Source: Hysterium pulicare CBS 123377
Taxonomy: Eukaryota > Ascomycota > Dothideomycetes > Hysteriales > Hysteriaceae
Assembly (NCBI GenBank): GCA_000467715.1
Contig: AJFK01000060.1
Coordinates: 1-64,000 of the forward strand
Direction of reading: 5' to 3'
Length of the DNA stretch: 64,000 bases
Positions 33,801-46,152 of this stretch are shown here, one piece after another (position 1 is the stretch's first letter; every line of letters begins with the position of its first letter). The translations under genes and the position numbers were made by a program. The notes beneath the pieces are model-generated. The model saw only the letters and a list, made by a program, of their open reading frames with translations, searched no databases and was not told the origin of the DNA.

Positions 33801-34783
33801 GGGTGGAGATCTGGAAAACATAGCCATGAGCCTATCATTCCCTGGTGGCAATGATGCAAAACTTCATCGAAAAGAGCTCTGAAGATCCGTATCCAATAAC
33901 CCTGGCCCACATTTTCCGGAATTAATCTCGGGTTCTCCGACACTCCATCCACAGCATGAGTTCAGCTCTCTCAATTCGATTGATCCCACTCTCCTAACCC
34001 AAGCACGACCAAGCCCCTCCACATGTTGACGATTTGTCATCGTTTTTTGCTCCAACTCCGAGCATCCTTCACTCGCTTGAGTGTTTCTGGAAAAACATTG
34101 GTGGGTACTGCGGAAAAGGTTTGCACATGACTTGGTACAGCTGCTTTGTTTTGGATTGATCACGCCGAAAATTGTGCCTAGCTGATGCGTTTTGAGTGAT
34201 CTGAAAAGATGAGTGGGGAATACCGGAGCTTAGCAAGGTCACGAGATATCCTACCCCTCGTTCTTAAACACCAGTCCGCTTCCCGAGAACAGGACTTGGT
34301 CCATAATAATACTAACTACCACCACTACTAGAAAAGATAATGAACATCTTCATCATCACTCTCAGTACTCCCTCCCTCAGTTTCCTTTATACAAATCTCC
34401 ACACCTCATCATGGCAAGTTTCGGTTCATCGAGTTACCGCTCCCAATGTCCAGCTAGGACCAACCACGACCACATAAAATGACTGGCGGTGCCAGTTTTG
34501 GCACCAAAATCCAAACCTAAATCTGTTGCTTCATATTTTCTGGAACATCCAAAGATATCGATAGCGATGTTTGAACAGACCATATAGCGAGGGATAAGGC
34601 AAAATTTTATCCTCCCAATGGCGCGCTTCAATGATGCCATGTTGATTATCCATTTGACGGATTCAGTGCAGTTCAGGAGGGGAAAAGGGAGGAGGAGAAG
34701 GTTTATATACCCATGAAAGAGAGAAGAGTAAGACTAGAGAGGTCATGAGGTACGAGATCGCCTCTCAAATTGGATATAAATAG

Positions 34784-34860
34784 CACATGACCAACAGGCC
34801 CATCATAAATCCTATAAAACCCACCACGTCCTCCCCCTTCAACCAACTCCCCACTACCTC
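34784..34860 (+). promoter_or_regulatory. Promoter-like block A (CACATGAC, TATAAA, CT tract)
   Basis: CACATGAC at 34784-34791 is followed by TATAAAA at 34813 and a 40-base C/T-rich tract ending CCACTACCTC. This arrangement is typical of a focused fungal core promoter. A short frame begins at 34894 (MYNDVPCEIPKR) but stops after 23 codons. Confidence 0.5.
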
Positions 34861-35340
34861 AAAGGTCCTCCAGACCCTAACAATCAAGACTTAATGTACA
34901 ACGATGTGCCGTGCGAGATCCCAAAACGCACAGAGAACAAGTTGATGTCTCCATCAGGCTTGTAAGAAGCTAATGATGGGGGATCGGGGTTAAAGTACAC
35001 CGCTAATGCATGGAAATGTGGGGGATCAAAAACGATACTCGCTATCCGCGATGTCGGGTGCTCGGAGCGCTGGGAATTGAGGGCTGTCGAGTATTCGGAG
35101 GGGTATTCGGAGGGGTAGTGGGACTCCCTTACGTTCGCCGGGTGGATGATGATGAAGAGGAGCATGTTTTTTTCGTAGGTGGTGATGGTGGTTATTATTT
35201 GAAAAAGGATGGAATATCCTCTCTATGCGTATCCTTGTTCACAATTCGCGTAGGAACTTCTCTTAGCATGATTCCGGGATCATACCACCATTCCAATGTT
35301 CCGAGTCTTTCTCTTCAATCAGAGGAGGAAAGAAGCAGTT

Positions 35341-35406
35341 CACATGACCCCAATCTATAAAACCCACCCTCTCCTCCTCCACTTCCCACTTCTCCACCAC
35401 TACCTC
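35341..35406 (+). promoter_or_regulatory. Promoter-like block B (CACATGAC, TATAAA, CT tract)
   Basis: CACATGAC at 35341 and TATAAAA at 35356 are followed by a C/T-rich tract closely matching block A, 543 bp downstream of it. A 59-codon frame rich in Cys and Met (starting MNCGCGSSPK) begins about 90 bases after the TATA box; its reality is uncertain. Confidence 0.5.
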
Positions 35407-35832
35407 CACACTCTTTGAAGCCAAAGTGCATTCGCCTACAAATACATGAACTGTGGCTGTGGAAGTTCTCCAAAAATCAAAAGTCTGGAGATGCTTATGA
35501 CTTGCCAGAAGCAACCACACGCTTGTATGATGGCTGGGAGATTCGGGAGCCAAACAACAGCAACGGGCACAATGGTGTGCGAGATCAAAAAGCCGATGGA
35601 TTGCATGGTGATTTGTGTGCGCTGAGAAGTTTGTGGGCTCCGAGATTGCCAGATACCCAGATGGATGGTTGGATACTGGTTGGCGGTGATGATGAAGGCA
35701 ATCGCCTTAAGTAAATAATAACCATCAGCAAGTGTATGTAAAGCGTGAGTACATCACCTCCCAGAATCTTCACCATCGCTCACCGCAGACCGTAAGGAAG
35801 TCTTCTCGCCTGATTGATGCCTCCGCCATCGT

Positions 35833-35925
35833 CACATGACATCAATCTCCCAATTTCCTATTCCCCAAGCTATAAAGCCTACCATCTTCTCCTCCCTGAC
35901 CAACTACACACCAAACACCGCCCGC
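35833..35925 (+). promoter_or_regulatory. Promoter-like block C (GTCACATGAC, TATAAA, CT tract)
   Basis: GTCACATGAC at 35831-35840 fits the RTCACRTG consensus of Cbf1/USF-type bHLH factors. TATAAAG at 35871 and a C/T-rich stretch follow. It lies 515 bp after block B and completes the clearest three-unit series. Confidence 0.45.
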
Positions 35926-36399
35926 AAGATCTTTAAACCATTAAAACAAAAAAGGGGGAGTGCAATGCTATGGGAGAAACACATATCCCGCCTCCACATT
36001 CTGATGGCGGGTCAAAAAGTAGACAATAACATCTCATGGGAGCTTCGCGGACTAAACTGAGCCAAGCGAAATCATCGATAGGAAATCAACCTGAGTTGAG
36101 GCATCCCTGCGAGACGGGGAGGCTGCAGTGTCTGGGTTGCGAAGGTTGCTGGGTAATCAGAGGGGTGGATAAATTCTCGCTGGCGATGATGATGATGAAG
36201 GGGATATTTGAGCGCCGATCAGGGGGAATATCACATGCATTACCTATAATGATCTTCTTCGTCACTGTGCAAGATCTTCTCTCACAAACGATTCGACCGT
36301 CGGCTCCAACTCTGCCACCCTCAATCTCAAAGAAACATTTGATCTGAAACAGACAGCATACGATGTCTCGCCCGACGGTGTTTATTTTGTCCCACACAC

Positions 36400-39300
36400 A
36401 CCAAGCTGTGGAGCGTGATGGAAACGGATTGTGGCAACATCATCGCGTTCGATGCGTCGCTGCATTGAGAGCCTGCTCGTTGACACGGAGTCAGAGTTCA
36501 TGCTTTTCATTGAAACTGCAAGTTGAGTTTGCTGTGAGGTACTGCAAGGAAGCATTGAATTTATACCTGGACCTTCAGTCAGCATGGTGGTCAAAGCCGA
36601 CAATATACTTGTAAGGGATTTCAAGTCATGGTGTGAGGTCATTCATGGTCTTTAGAGTAGTAGTAGTCGAAGAACCGGTGTACAAGAAAGCGTAGAAGAG
36701 AAAATCGACAGGTCTAATCGTTCTCACAGTCACGTTTTGATCACCGTAATTTTGTTAGGGTATTACTGAAAAGAAGCAATAGTAAAAAATAGGGCAATCC
36801 AAAGGCCTGAAAGAGGAACACCTTGTGCATCGCACCTCCTACAAGCATAAGCAGATATTGAAACACCTCTGAGATCGTAAGCGGTGCGCGAGAGGTCGCA
36901 AACCTCATCCCCTCCTCACAACTTTCTGATATCAAGGAAATAATGCCCTCGAATGTCATGAGTATTAGTTCTATGAGCGAAAAGAAGTGCGATGCAACTG
37001 CCTGATCTATATTGCATCCCATTGACCGGGAAAGGTATCCGAAAAAGTAGTGGCCGCACGACAGTTGAAGAAGAGGACGCCCGGAAATGGCGGTGAAGTC
37101 GGCGGTGAGGTTTAAGGTGGTGCGGCAATCTTCCTCGATTACGCGATGCAATGCAAGCCCTCATGCATCACGCACCTCGGGAATGTCAATGTCTCGTGTT
37201 TCACGGTGAGTGATTTTTTCCGATTCGGAGTGGGGAGGCTGGAAGGCTTTTGGGCATGTTCCGAAGGGCGGTGGTGGAGCCGTTAAGGGAGTCGCACATA
37301 GAATTTCCATGTTGCCAGGATATGGGCGGGTTTCATGTGCTACTGGGAAGTGGAGGTTGACGTTCGGGATTGCTCCGACATCAAACATTCGAAATCTCTT
37401 TATTGGTTGGTAAGAAATCGCGAGGAACCTAGATGAGTTTGAGATAGTGAAGAAGGAAATAGGATGTTAATAGCTGTAGCCGTTTGTATGGCAGGAAATG
37501 ATGATAATGAACTTCCCTCTTGAGATCTAGAATGGGGCTTCTGATAATCGTGAAGTTGATACTTGAGATCTTTGACAGTGTTCTAGACGTGAATAGTCCC
37601 TGTCTGTATTTTTCTGATGAGGTATCATCTATCCTAGTGAATCCATTGGATGAGGATGATGTCAAATTGCACACTCGTAGCTCTTCATACTGTAGCTGAG
37701 AACCCAGCATAGGTAATTGCCGCTCACCGTGAGAACGGTTTCTAGAATTTATGAATGGCACTGAAGGCTCTCGGCGTCTCCGATTTCATACCAATCGGTT
37801 GACTTCAGGCACATTCCATCTTGGCGAATCTGTATACTTATTTAGTCATTGGAACCAATAGGAAAGAATCGGAGGCAAGGGTCTCTATGGGGAATCATAA
37901 CTCTAGGGGAACCTCGTTCATGACTATGAATACCCAAAGGCACGGGACTATCACACTTCTCACAGAGAACCAATCAGCCATATCGCCGTCATTGTTTCAG
38001 ACCGTTGGTAGCGCACATGAATGTCACGTTGGGGTTACTTTGTCAAACTGTCAATATCCTGCCCCAGAGGCATAGCTCAACCGCATCTCTCCACACGTCA
38101 AGCCCAAAAGAGTAAACAAGGCGACCATATCTTGGTTCTTGCGATGGTGCGGCGTAACGAGCTAGGATTGGAGATCGAGTCCGGCGGAAACGAGTGGATC
38201 GTGTGGGACGAATGAGGAAAACTAAATCCGCAAGCTAGGGGATTCAGTCAATCCTGCCATCTTCATTGGTCGAAAGATTGACGGTCGTCAATACAAGAAA
38301 TGTACGCGTGCGCAATGTCGCTTCCACAATCCAACTGGCGAGGCGTATCGACACCATCGCTCCAGATACGAACGAGGTCAGCTGTAGCGACCTGCTTCTC
38401 TAAGGCTGGAGAAACAGCTTTGGAAACGTTCGGCTTCCGAACCAGACTTAGCCTCGGCCCGGTACTTAGTGATCCGGGAGAGCCGGCATTGGACCCCTAA
38501 GATCCCATGCAGATCTCAACGCGCGCATCGCATTATCGTAGCGGAGATCTCGACCAGGTCACATGACGTCAGAAAGCGTAGGTCGCGGCAGTGGGTTGCG
38601 TGGTCGTGATACGCGGCTTTGGTGAAGATCAGGAGGAGTGGTGCCGGATTTTAAATAGAATTGGCCGATGCTTCGCAGATCACCATATCACCCGATATGG
38701 GAAGTCGGTGCGGTGGGGGCAACTTGTAGCGAGAGCTGTGGTGGCCTTGCCAAGCCACGAAATGAAGATCTGAACATCTTGAAACTTTACGTTCGGCCAA
38801 AGAAAAGACATGTTCTTGCTTTTTACTAGTATAAATACGTGCCGGGAGTAAACCAGATATGCACACCGCAGTAGTATTGATACAGTTGGATCGAGATGAT
38901 AGAAATGTGTTCTCATGATATCGCAAGTATCGATCCCTAACAAGTTTATCGAGGGTGATTAATTTGTGCTTGCTGACGGAATGATTGTGAAGACGTCTGG
39001 ATGTCGGATGCCATGGACGGGATTATAAGCACTGGTGACCAGAGACTCGGAAGAGGAGCTCAAAGCAATTGGCTACTTCGGTATCCAGCCTCGAGGGCTG
39101 ATTTCTGCTAACCGTCCATCCCAAGGGCAAACCGTTGTCCGAAGTATTGGGTTCGGAAATCGAAGATTGGCCTGAATGGATCATGATCGTGGTTGTACGG
39201 AAGCGAAGTTGAACAAATGCTCCGACTTGTACCGTTAGCAGTTCAACCATTGAACTTGGAGGCATCGGAGGCACATGTTTTTGAGTTTGGTCGGCTGTGG

Positions 39301-42300
39301 AAGGAGTAGCAAGAAATGCGACCGAAGTAGAAACCCGTCAACTTTATGGAATAGTTGAGCGTTAGGACGTTAGAATGTACCTATCGCTAAGTGCCCGATT
39401 AGTTTCGGCGATATGCTTTGAGTTTGTCATGGGAAGAAGTTGACTTCCTGTCCCAGCTGGCGAAATCTGCCAGGACTCATTCATGCACCTACAGTAGGAT
39501 GACCTGTATTTGTTTCAGGTACCAGGGTTTGTGTCAGGATGCTCGCGGAAAGTGACTTCGGTCTCGCTTTGAATGCGCGCAAATCGTGAAAGCCGGAGAA
39601 CAACATCCACATAAGGCGCTCCATCTACCAGGCTGAGATTGTTTACGGTTTGCGCAAGAAGACGTTGGCAAGTTGGTTTAGGTAGTTTTAGAGGTTGTTT
39701 GCTAAGTATAGACCCTTTCATGAAACGCTAGTGTTGACTTAGCTTGTTTACCAGGTTAGCGCCATTGAATAAAGTTTGACAGGCGGACAGGCTTGACAAG
39801 AGCCTCCATTTATTAGACTCAGAGTCTGGCCCAGTCGACCGATCGAACCGCTTGTTAGAAGCATGGCGCGGTTTTGAGTTGGTGAAAGACTGGGATACGT
39901 CTAAAAAAAATTCCGACGCATGGAATGTAGGTTTTGCAAGAATTTAGGAACCATCGGAAAGCAGGATGAGGAGACTTAGAGCATCTGGGGCTTCGGGGAT
40001 GCTAAATCGTGAGGTAGTCACATCATTCGGAGCAGTTCCATGATATTCGGAATACTTCCAACGTCTGTCGTTAGCCTTCTAGTGCTATCTCCAAGCTCGG
40101 TCAAAAAGGGTAGCGATGGCCCTTGATAGAGCTGGTCGACTGCTGAGCGGCCGAGCGTAAACCCCGGTCGAGATTTGGCTAGTCGATGACCGTTGAACAC
40201 CATTAGATTCAACGACACCGCGGTGTTTGAGATATGCCAAGACTTAGTCGTGGTTGCGCGAGGAATGTGTCGGGAAGCCTCATTTCCGACCAGCGATGGA
40301 CTGCCGTTTAAGATCTTTGGTGCATGGCACTTGGTCAAAACGTGTCTGGCTCGTGATTGTGGCAGGCCCTGATTACCACAGAAGCAGTCTTTTGCCATTC
40401 AGTTACCTCCTCACCGTATTGTACTGGCTCCAGTTCTGGTTCAACAGGTGCCGTTGCTATTGCTAGTAAATCGAGAAGTGGTAGGATTTCTTTCACCAAA
40501 CGTCGCATAACGGTGTGCGTATATCTAAACGTGACCGGGTTGGTAATGTTCCAAGTCCACGCAGCGGGATTTTACGTGGTCTGTGACGGGCTTTTGACCC
40601 AGATACCAGGCTCTTGTTTCTGTTGTGTACCCTCGACTAGGTGTTGCTTCATTTTCCCGGGTTGATTCTCGCTCGCAACCAAAAGAACAAATCTCGGGTG
40701 CGTATACGTTGCGACGATTCCTGTACTCCGATATCCTAGTTCATGAAAAGAAGACTCGTCACGATCTTGGATTTGAGATTTTGGGGCGACCATCGTTCCA
40801 GAGGACTGTCTCATCAATGATGAGAAAGAATGCCGAGTAACGCTTCACCGGCTCGTACTCTCGTAACTTGATTCTTCCGTAGCACAGATGTCACCGCACA
40901 TCGTGGTATCATTCTCGTCCAGACATGATATGCCTGCCGTTGAGGTCCCGATGGTATCGTGTAGGAGGAGACTCGTCGTTCATTCAAGCCGTGATAGGCA
41001 AATCGTTGCGCGTTGTGACTGTAGAGAACGAAAAGTAACTTGAAAGGTGTGACATGAAACGAAGAGTGCAGAGCCGCTAAGTCGCTGTCGTGGCGGGTGT
41101 TTCCGTGGTCCAGATCCCTTTCTATCTCACGTTGCCAAGCGCCTCTCATGACCGGAAATGGCCGACTGCCTCCAAAGTGCATCAGGCAAACCGTGGCCCC
41201 TACTCAATGGAATTACTGTATTCTCTGGATGAAATTTGTTTTTTCAACGCCAATCCGGCCCAATACCATTAGTTCTGAATATTGAGCATGGTGCCCCTGA
41301 CCAGAAGCGCGAGGAGGAGGCACGGGGACGAATCTTGAAACCATGACGAAGGCTGCTGCAAGCACAAGATGGCGTTGGTGGCTTAATCTTGTATCACGAC
41401 GCCATTTGAAAAGGACTTGATCCGAGGGTTGGGATCAACGCTGGGGGAAGTCTTCCCTGCGTGCGTGATGCTATTGGTGCAAGGACGCCGGCATGGATTC
41501 GACACCGCCAGGATAGTGAAGATCCTCGTTCCGTGCATCCATCACTTACTCAGTAGTGACTGCACCTCTGTCCTTCCCATCGACGGCCCTGAAAAGCCTG
41601 ATTTGGCTTGGCAATGTAAAGCCGATGTTAGATGAAGATTTGACGCTACAGCGATTGACAGTCGCTGCAAGATTATGGCGCAAGGGAAGAACGTCTTGGC
41701 ACCACAGACCATCCGTCCCCAGTCACCCTCGAAACGGGATGACGGACTGTCAAGCGGATGGAAACTGCTGTGTCACCCAGACGCACTCCTGCAAAGTCGC
41801 ATTGCATCTCAGGTGTTCTACAACTCGTTGTGAGGTTGTGGCAGCGTCCCAGTGCTGGATGATATGGATCCCGGGGGTGAGGGACGCTCTCGGGCAGGTG
41901 ATTGACGACCCGGCGAACTGAACGAAGAACTCCCTTGACCCCAGCAAAGAGGTGAAGGGAAGGCTGGCGACAGTGTGGACATGTCCGGCCTGCCAGCAGA
42001 TCTCAAATCATCTCTAGAGCAACAGCAAGATTGGCCCGGCCGCCCGCCACGCATCCCACGGTGGCCGCATGCAAGAAGCCAATAATGGGAGACAGCGATG
42101 GATAGCCTTCCGGAACGCCTACCGAGAGATGGTGTCCACGGGCCGTCATGAGGGCAGCGCACCATGGGTCGAGGCTAGCAATATTGAAAGCGACAGATCC
42201 AAAAGAAGACGGCGATGGAGGATGAAGGTCCCAAAGCAGCGCGGGTCGATGCCGAGCGCAGAAACAACCTCGGCCCCTGGTCATGATCTCCCGGCAGCCA

Positions 42301-44552
42301 CACGCTGGGGGGAGCAGGCCATGGCCAAAGCGGAGAGTGCTAGGATTATTGCGATGTTGGATCGGCCGGGACGGGGCATTCTTTGGGGAGGCGCACTGCG
42401 TTTCGGTTGAGCCCACCACCCTGTCGCCCAACCTCCACAAAGGCTGCTGTTGGATTGTTATGAGGATAGTCTGCGGATGTGCAGCGCGGCAGCTGGTGTC
42501 AGTCAGCTGTCAACATCGGCGGGAAAGGGGCATGTTCGACCACTGCCGTCATGCACGTACTTCAATGTTCATCTACTTTTCGGCGCCGAGCTGCGAGTCG
42601 TCGTAGCCTCCGACCGAACTGCTCTGGGCGTTCCCATATAGTTCGTCGCATTGGCCGTTTGGACCATGCTCCTCGAGCAGCTTGATGCAGAGAGCGGCTC
42701 CCCTCTGGCCTGGCATGGATATCGCTGTCGATCATCCGCATTGGTGCGGTGGGCACTTTCACTCGCCCGCCCTCCCTATGCTGCTTTGGTCCCACCGCGG
42801 AACGCCCGTTTCCTTTCTGAATTATCTGCTGCTGCTGCGCTAGGTCTGATATCGCTGTGCCAGCTCTGAATGTACATGACACGATCCTCGAGTCCATGAT
42901 TGTCATTCTTAACGCTCCCGCCCCGCTCCCTGTCGCTGCAACAACCCGGCGGTATACTACTGTCCAGACCCAGCCGCCATCCGGCAGCTTACGCGGGCAG
43001 CCATGTCCTGGTGGTCGGTATGCTGGATTCCTCGTAAGAGGCTCCACCTCCATGGCTCCAGCGTTCACCGCAGGCTCGCCGTCGTCGGATATCCCTCCGT
43101 TCGTCACGACTCTGGTGAGCAAGACGCCGCACTCCTCAAGGACTTCCCCCCTCCGAGATCGCTGCGTCACTCTCTCCTGTAGCTGTCCTCCGCCATAGCT
43201 TCATCCCCTGCCATAAAGCAATTATTAGTCCCGTGCGACGCGTCCCTGGTTAGATGAACGTCTCGACGGCACCCAAGTCGTTGGTGCTCGCGCTGCCGGT
43301 TGTGGCAGACGCAATGCCACTTGTCAGGCTCTCTGTCATCAAAGCTTCTGCGCTTTTTCGGTGTGCTGAATAAGGCATGAGGCATACAGGGTCCGGCGTG
43401 AACTTGCCGATGCAGGATAGGGCTGTGGAGGCCTGCCGTAGTTGATGGGCAACACAACCAACGGGGCTTCAGAGAGTCTTTCCAGCTTGTCCGTTCTTGG
43501 CTACTCGGTGCTGAGCAGATCTGGCGTTTCGATGCTGATCCTGCAGGCGAAGGCATGCACGTCGACATTGGCTGGTCGCATTCGGAATCGCATCTCGGTC
43601 CGCGAGACTAAGCAGAGCAGAGGTGAGTGATGAGGACGAAGAGATGCAAGAGCATGAACCCCCTGCAAGCGATTCATCGAGTCAGCTGCCGTGAGGGCGA
43701 TCTGCATTGGCGATGCTGCGTCGTGCCCTCGATGGAGTGGGGACATGACAGGTCGTCTGTGGCTGCGGGCCTTGTCATCGCCTGCATAGCAGCTTGCAGA
43801 TTCAACACCGTCACCCTGCTCGTGCTTTGAATTTCCTCTCTCAGCCTGTCCTCTCGGAGAATATAGACCAAACTTTAAGCGCAAGCCGACTCACCTGTCA
43901 AACGCTCAGACATGGCTGTGACTGGCCTGCTAATCTGGTGGCCGTGACCGACCGCTGTTCGCCGTCTCCGCTGGTGGGCCAGTGCCAGTTCAGCATCCAA
44001 GCGGAGAGGTTTACTTGGGAGGAGTACGGCCCGTTGCAGTGCTACTTCCGCCATCACGACGTCTGCCTTCCCGCCTCCGATCACCTATAATCCCTCTTAC
44101 TATCGGGGACCGGGGCTGCGTCCGCCTGTCTACGACTCCATTCCGACTGCAGCACCCTTTATCTTTTGTACGAGCACCCAGACATCATTAATACGGCGTG
44201 GGACCGTCTCGGACTGCCGTTTTGCATCCAGGTGACAGCGCACACATCCGACTACGAAATAGCAACATCATATACAGCGGCGCTGGGACGACTTCTCTCA
44301 TTTAGTGTCATCAAGAACCGTGGTGAGTGATGTTTCCCACTTTGCAGCGAATGGCCGTTCTCACAGCACTTGGAGTAGCCTGTCTTCGGCCTCAAACAAG
44401 GGTCCCGTTGTGCCCAAGAGGGGTTACGCTGGTCGAAATCCACGGTACAATCGTCAGTCACAATGAGCGACAGTGCTCAACTGGCGACATTCGACTGAAT
44501 CAACTGGAAGGCTAATTCATCCGCCGCATACTTCAGTCCATGACTGCCCGCG
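36400..44552. other. Long gene-poor region upstream of the homeobox gene
   Basis: About 8 kb without a supported gene. Two minus-strand frames at 37388-37161 and 37151-36741 could belong to one gene through a GTGCGT...GGAAG intron, but the join does not give a known protein. A second GTCACATGAC site, continuing as GTCAG, lies near 38556. From about 41,300 the sequence becomes GC-rich and open in many frames at once, as expected from composition rather than coding. Part of it may be a long promoter or 5' leader of the homeobox gene. Confidence 0.4.
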
Positions 44553-44612
44553 ATGAAATATCTCACCCTGCGTGATCTTCCATACCACTACAATCCGCTC
44601 CAAGCAGCTACA

Positions 44613-46152
44613 ATGTCTGGCCCGGAGGACAGCACTGCTTCGAAGAACAGTGATCTCCCGAGCATGGCGACTGTACGTAGCCCTTCTTTTTCGTCTTCTT
44701 TGACATGCCCTCTGGTCTCCGGTGGTGGCAGCACTCCCGTCTGCGGGCACCAGCCTGCGCATGGGAAGGAGCAGCCAACCTCACCAGGACCGCCACTCTT
44801 CCTCCTCGAACCTGACCCTCGCGAGACACCCTACTCCAAAACCACTTATGCCACCGTCGCGCACATCTACCCTCCAGCTAAGTCGCACATTAACGCTTCC
44901 GACCAGGCTCATGCTCTCCGCCATTCTCCACCCTTTCAGCCGGGTGAACAGAACCCCAAGCCTCTGCCATCTTTCCAGACGGTGCGTCTTTTATTCGTCC
45001 GCTGTATACGTTTCCTTTGCTGAATTTTCTACTTCCAGTTATTGAGCTTTGCGGAGATTGAGCCTTCTCCTCCGAGCACACCTGCGCGCGGGGGTGCCTC
45101 TATGGACAGTTCGCCAGTGGATCGACTGGGCGTAAAACCGCGCTTTGAGGATCCCATTTGGCCTGGCTCAACGAGGAGACGAGTCGATACAGTCGCTGAC
45201 AATGGCGTGCATCGATTATCGGATGGATCAATGGAATACCCGCCGTACGAAGGCCGCCGAGCTGGCATACATGATCCAGTATTGAATTATGATGGCCCTC
45301 GAACTGCCTTACCAGGTGGCCCAACAAATCTGCCACCACCGTCGCAGCACCAGAGACCGAGTCTTCCTTACCCGCCGGCTATTTTGCCAGCATCTCAGTA
45401 TCCGTCAACTCCACCACATGGCAGACATCCGCCAATGCCCGCATATCAGCCCCGTGCGCATGGGCCAGTTCCCGGCCCTCCGTTACCGCCTCCGCCGCAT
45501 AACCATCATAGCGCATCCTATTCTGCGCATCGCCACAGCTATTACGAGGAGCACTACCCTTATGAAAGACAACATCATGACGCTTACACGCCAAGAGATG
45601 ACCAGCGCTATTCATTTGCGCAGCATTCTGACTACATGGCGGGCCCTCAGTACCCGGCGCATTCTTACAGTCATTACACTTTTCATCCAGCTATGACAGT
45701 AGATCAATCCCAGTTTACAAGAAAGCGCCGAGGAAATCTTCCAAAGGAGGCCACGACTATTCTCAAAAACTGGTACCATGCAAATCTGGAATCTCCTTAT
45801 CCAAACGAGGATGAGAAACTTCGACTTTGCCAACAGACTGGTCTCACGATGAATCAAGTACGTAACCACTTTTTCTTGGTTGGTCTAACTCTGAATGGCT
45901 CAGGACACGTTGTATGTGTCTATCAAACGTACTTCATCTGTCTTTACCTGACCTGCCAGCCCCTTCTTTCTGTCAAGGTCTTCCGATGGTCGTTATTGTC
46001 AAAAACCACGTTTTCATCTATCTGGGGATGGTTCTAACAGATAGTCATAGGTGTCTAACTGGTTTATCAACGCTCGACGACGCACCCCGCTCAAGGGTCG
46101 AGCTCAATCCGGAGATGGCGCTGGCGAAACCATGCCTAACCCTCGACCCTGA
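44613..46152 (+). CDS. TALE-class homeodomain transcription factor
   Basis: The C-terminal half carries a homeodomain of the TALE (three-residue loop extension) type: NLPKEATTILKNWYHANLESPYP, then TGLTMNQ, an intron (45859-46050), and VSNWFINARRRTPLKGR. The SPYP loop and WFINARRR recognition helix are diagnostic. It would bind DNA in the nucleus. The exon 45039-45858 holds a long Pro/His/Tyr-rich low-complexity region before the homeodomain. An upstream exon ends at 44981 (PSFQT) and joins in frame to LLSFAEIEPSPPSTPA. The start may be ATG 44613 (MSGPEDSTAS) or 44553 in the same frame. Near 44670 either reading continues or an 81-nt intron (GTACGT...CACCAG) is removed; both keep frame. The fungal family includes regulators of conidiation and development, but the target genes here are unknown. 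Confidence 0.85.

Larger units (their letters stand above)
30800..36400 (+). repeat. Degenerate array of about 0.5-kb promoter-like units
   Basis: TATA boxes followed by pyrimidine-rich tracts recur about every 0.45-0.65 kb on the plus strand: 30848, 31475, near 31950, near 32462, near 32956, 33537, near 34388, 34813, 35356 and 35871. The blocks at 34813 and 35356 share CTATAAAACCCACC followed by CT-rich sequence ending ACTACCTC. Those at 35871 and 30848 are looser matches. The three best units are each preceded by CACATGAC. Two of them also share GTGCGAGATC...AAAA downstream, and three share a GATGATGAAG-type stretch. I find no protein frame shared by the copies, so they may be noncoding transcription units, remains of small genes, or a duplicated regulatory region. 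Confidence 0.45.

Noticed and set aside
36741-37388. Possible two-exon minus-strand gene
   Set aside because: Two adjoining frames exist, but the best splice join does not keep a clean frame and neither part resembles a known protein.
41400-44550. Many overlapping frames of 60-200 codons on both strands
   Set aside because: All frames open together in GC-rich sequence; there is no domain, signal peptide or splice logic, so these are composition artefacts.
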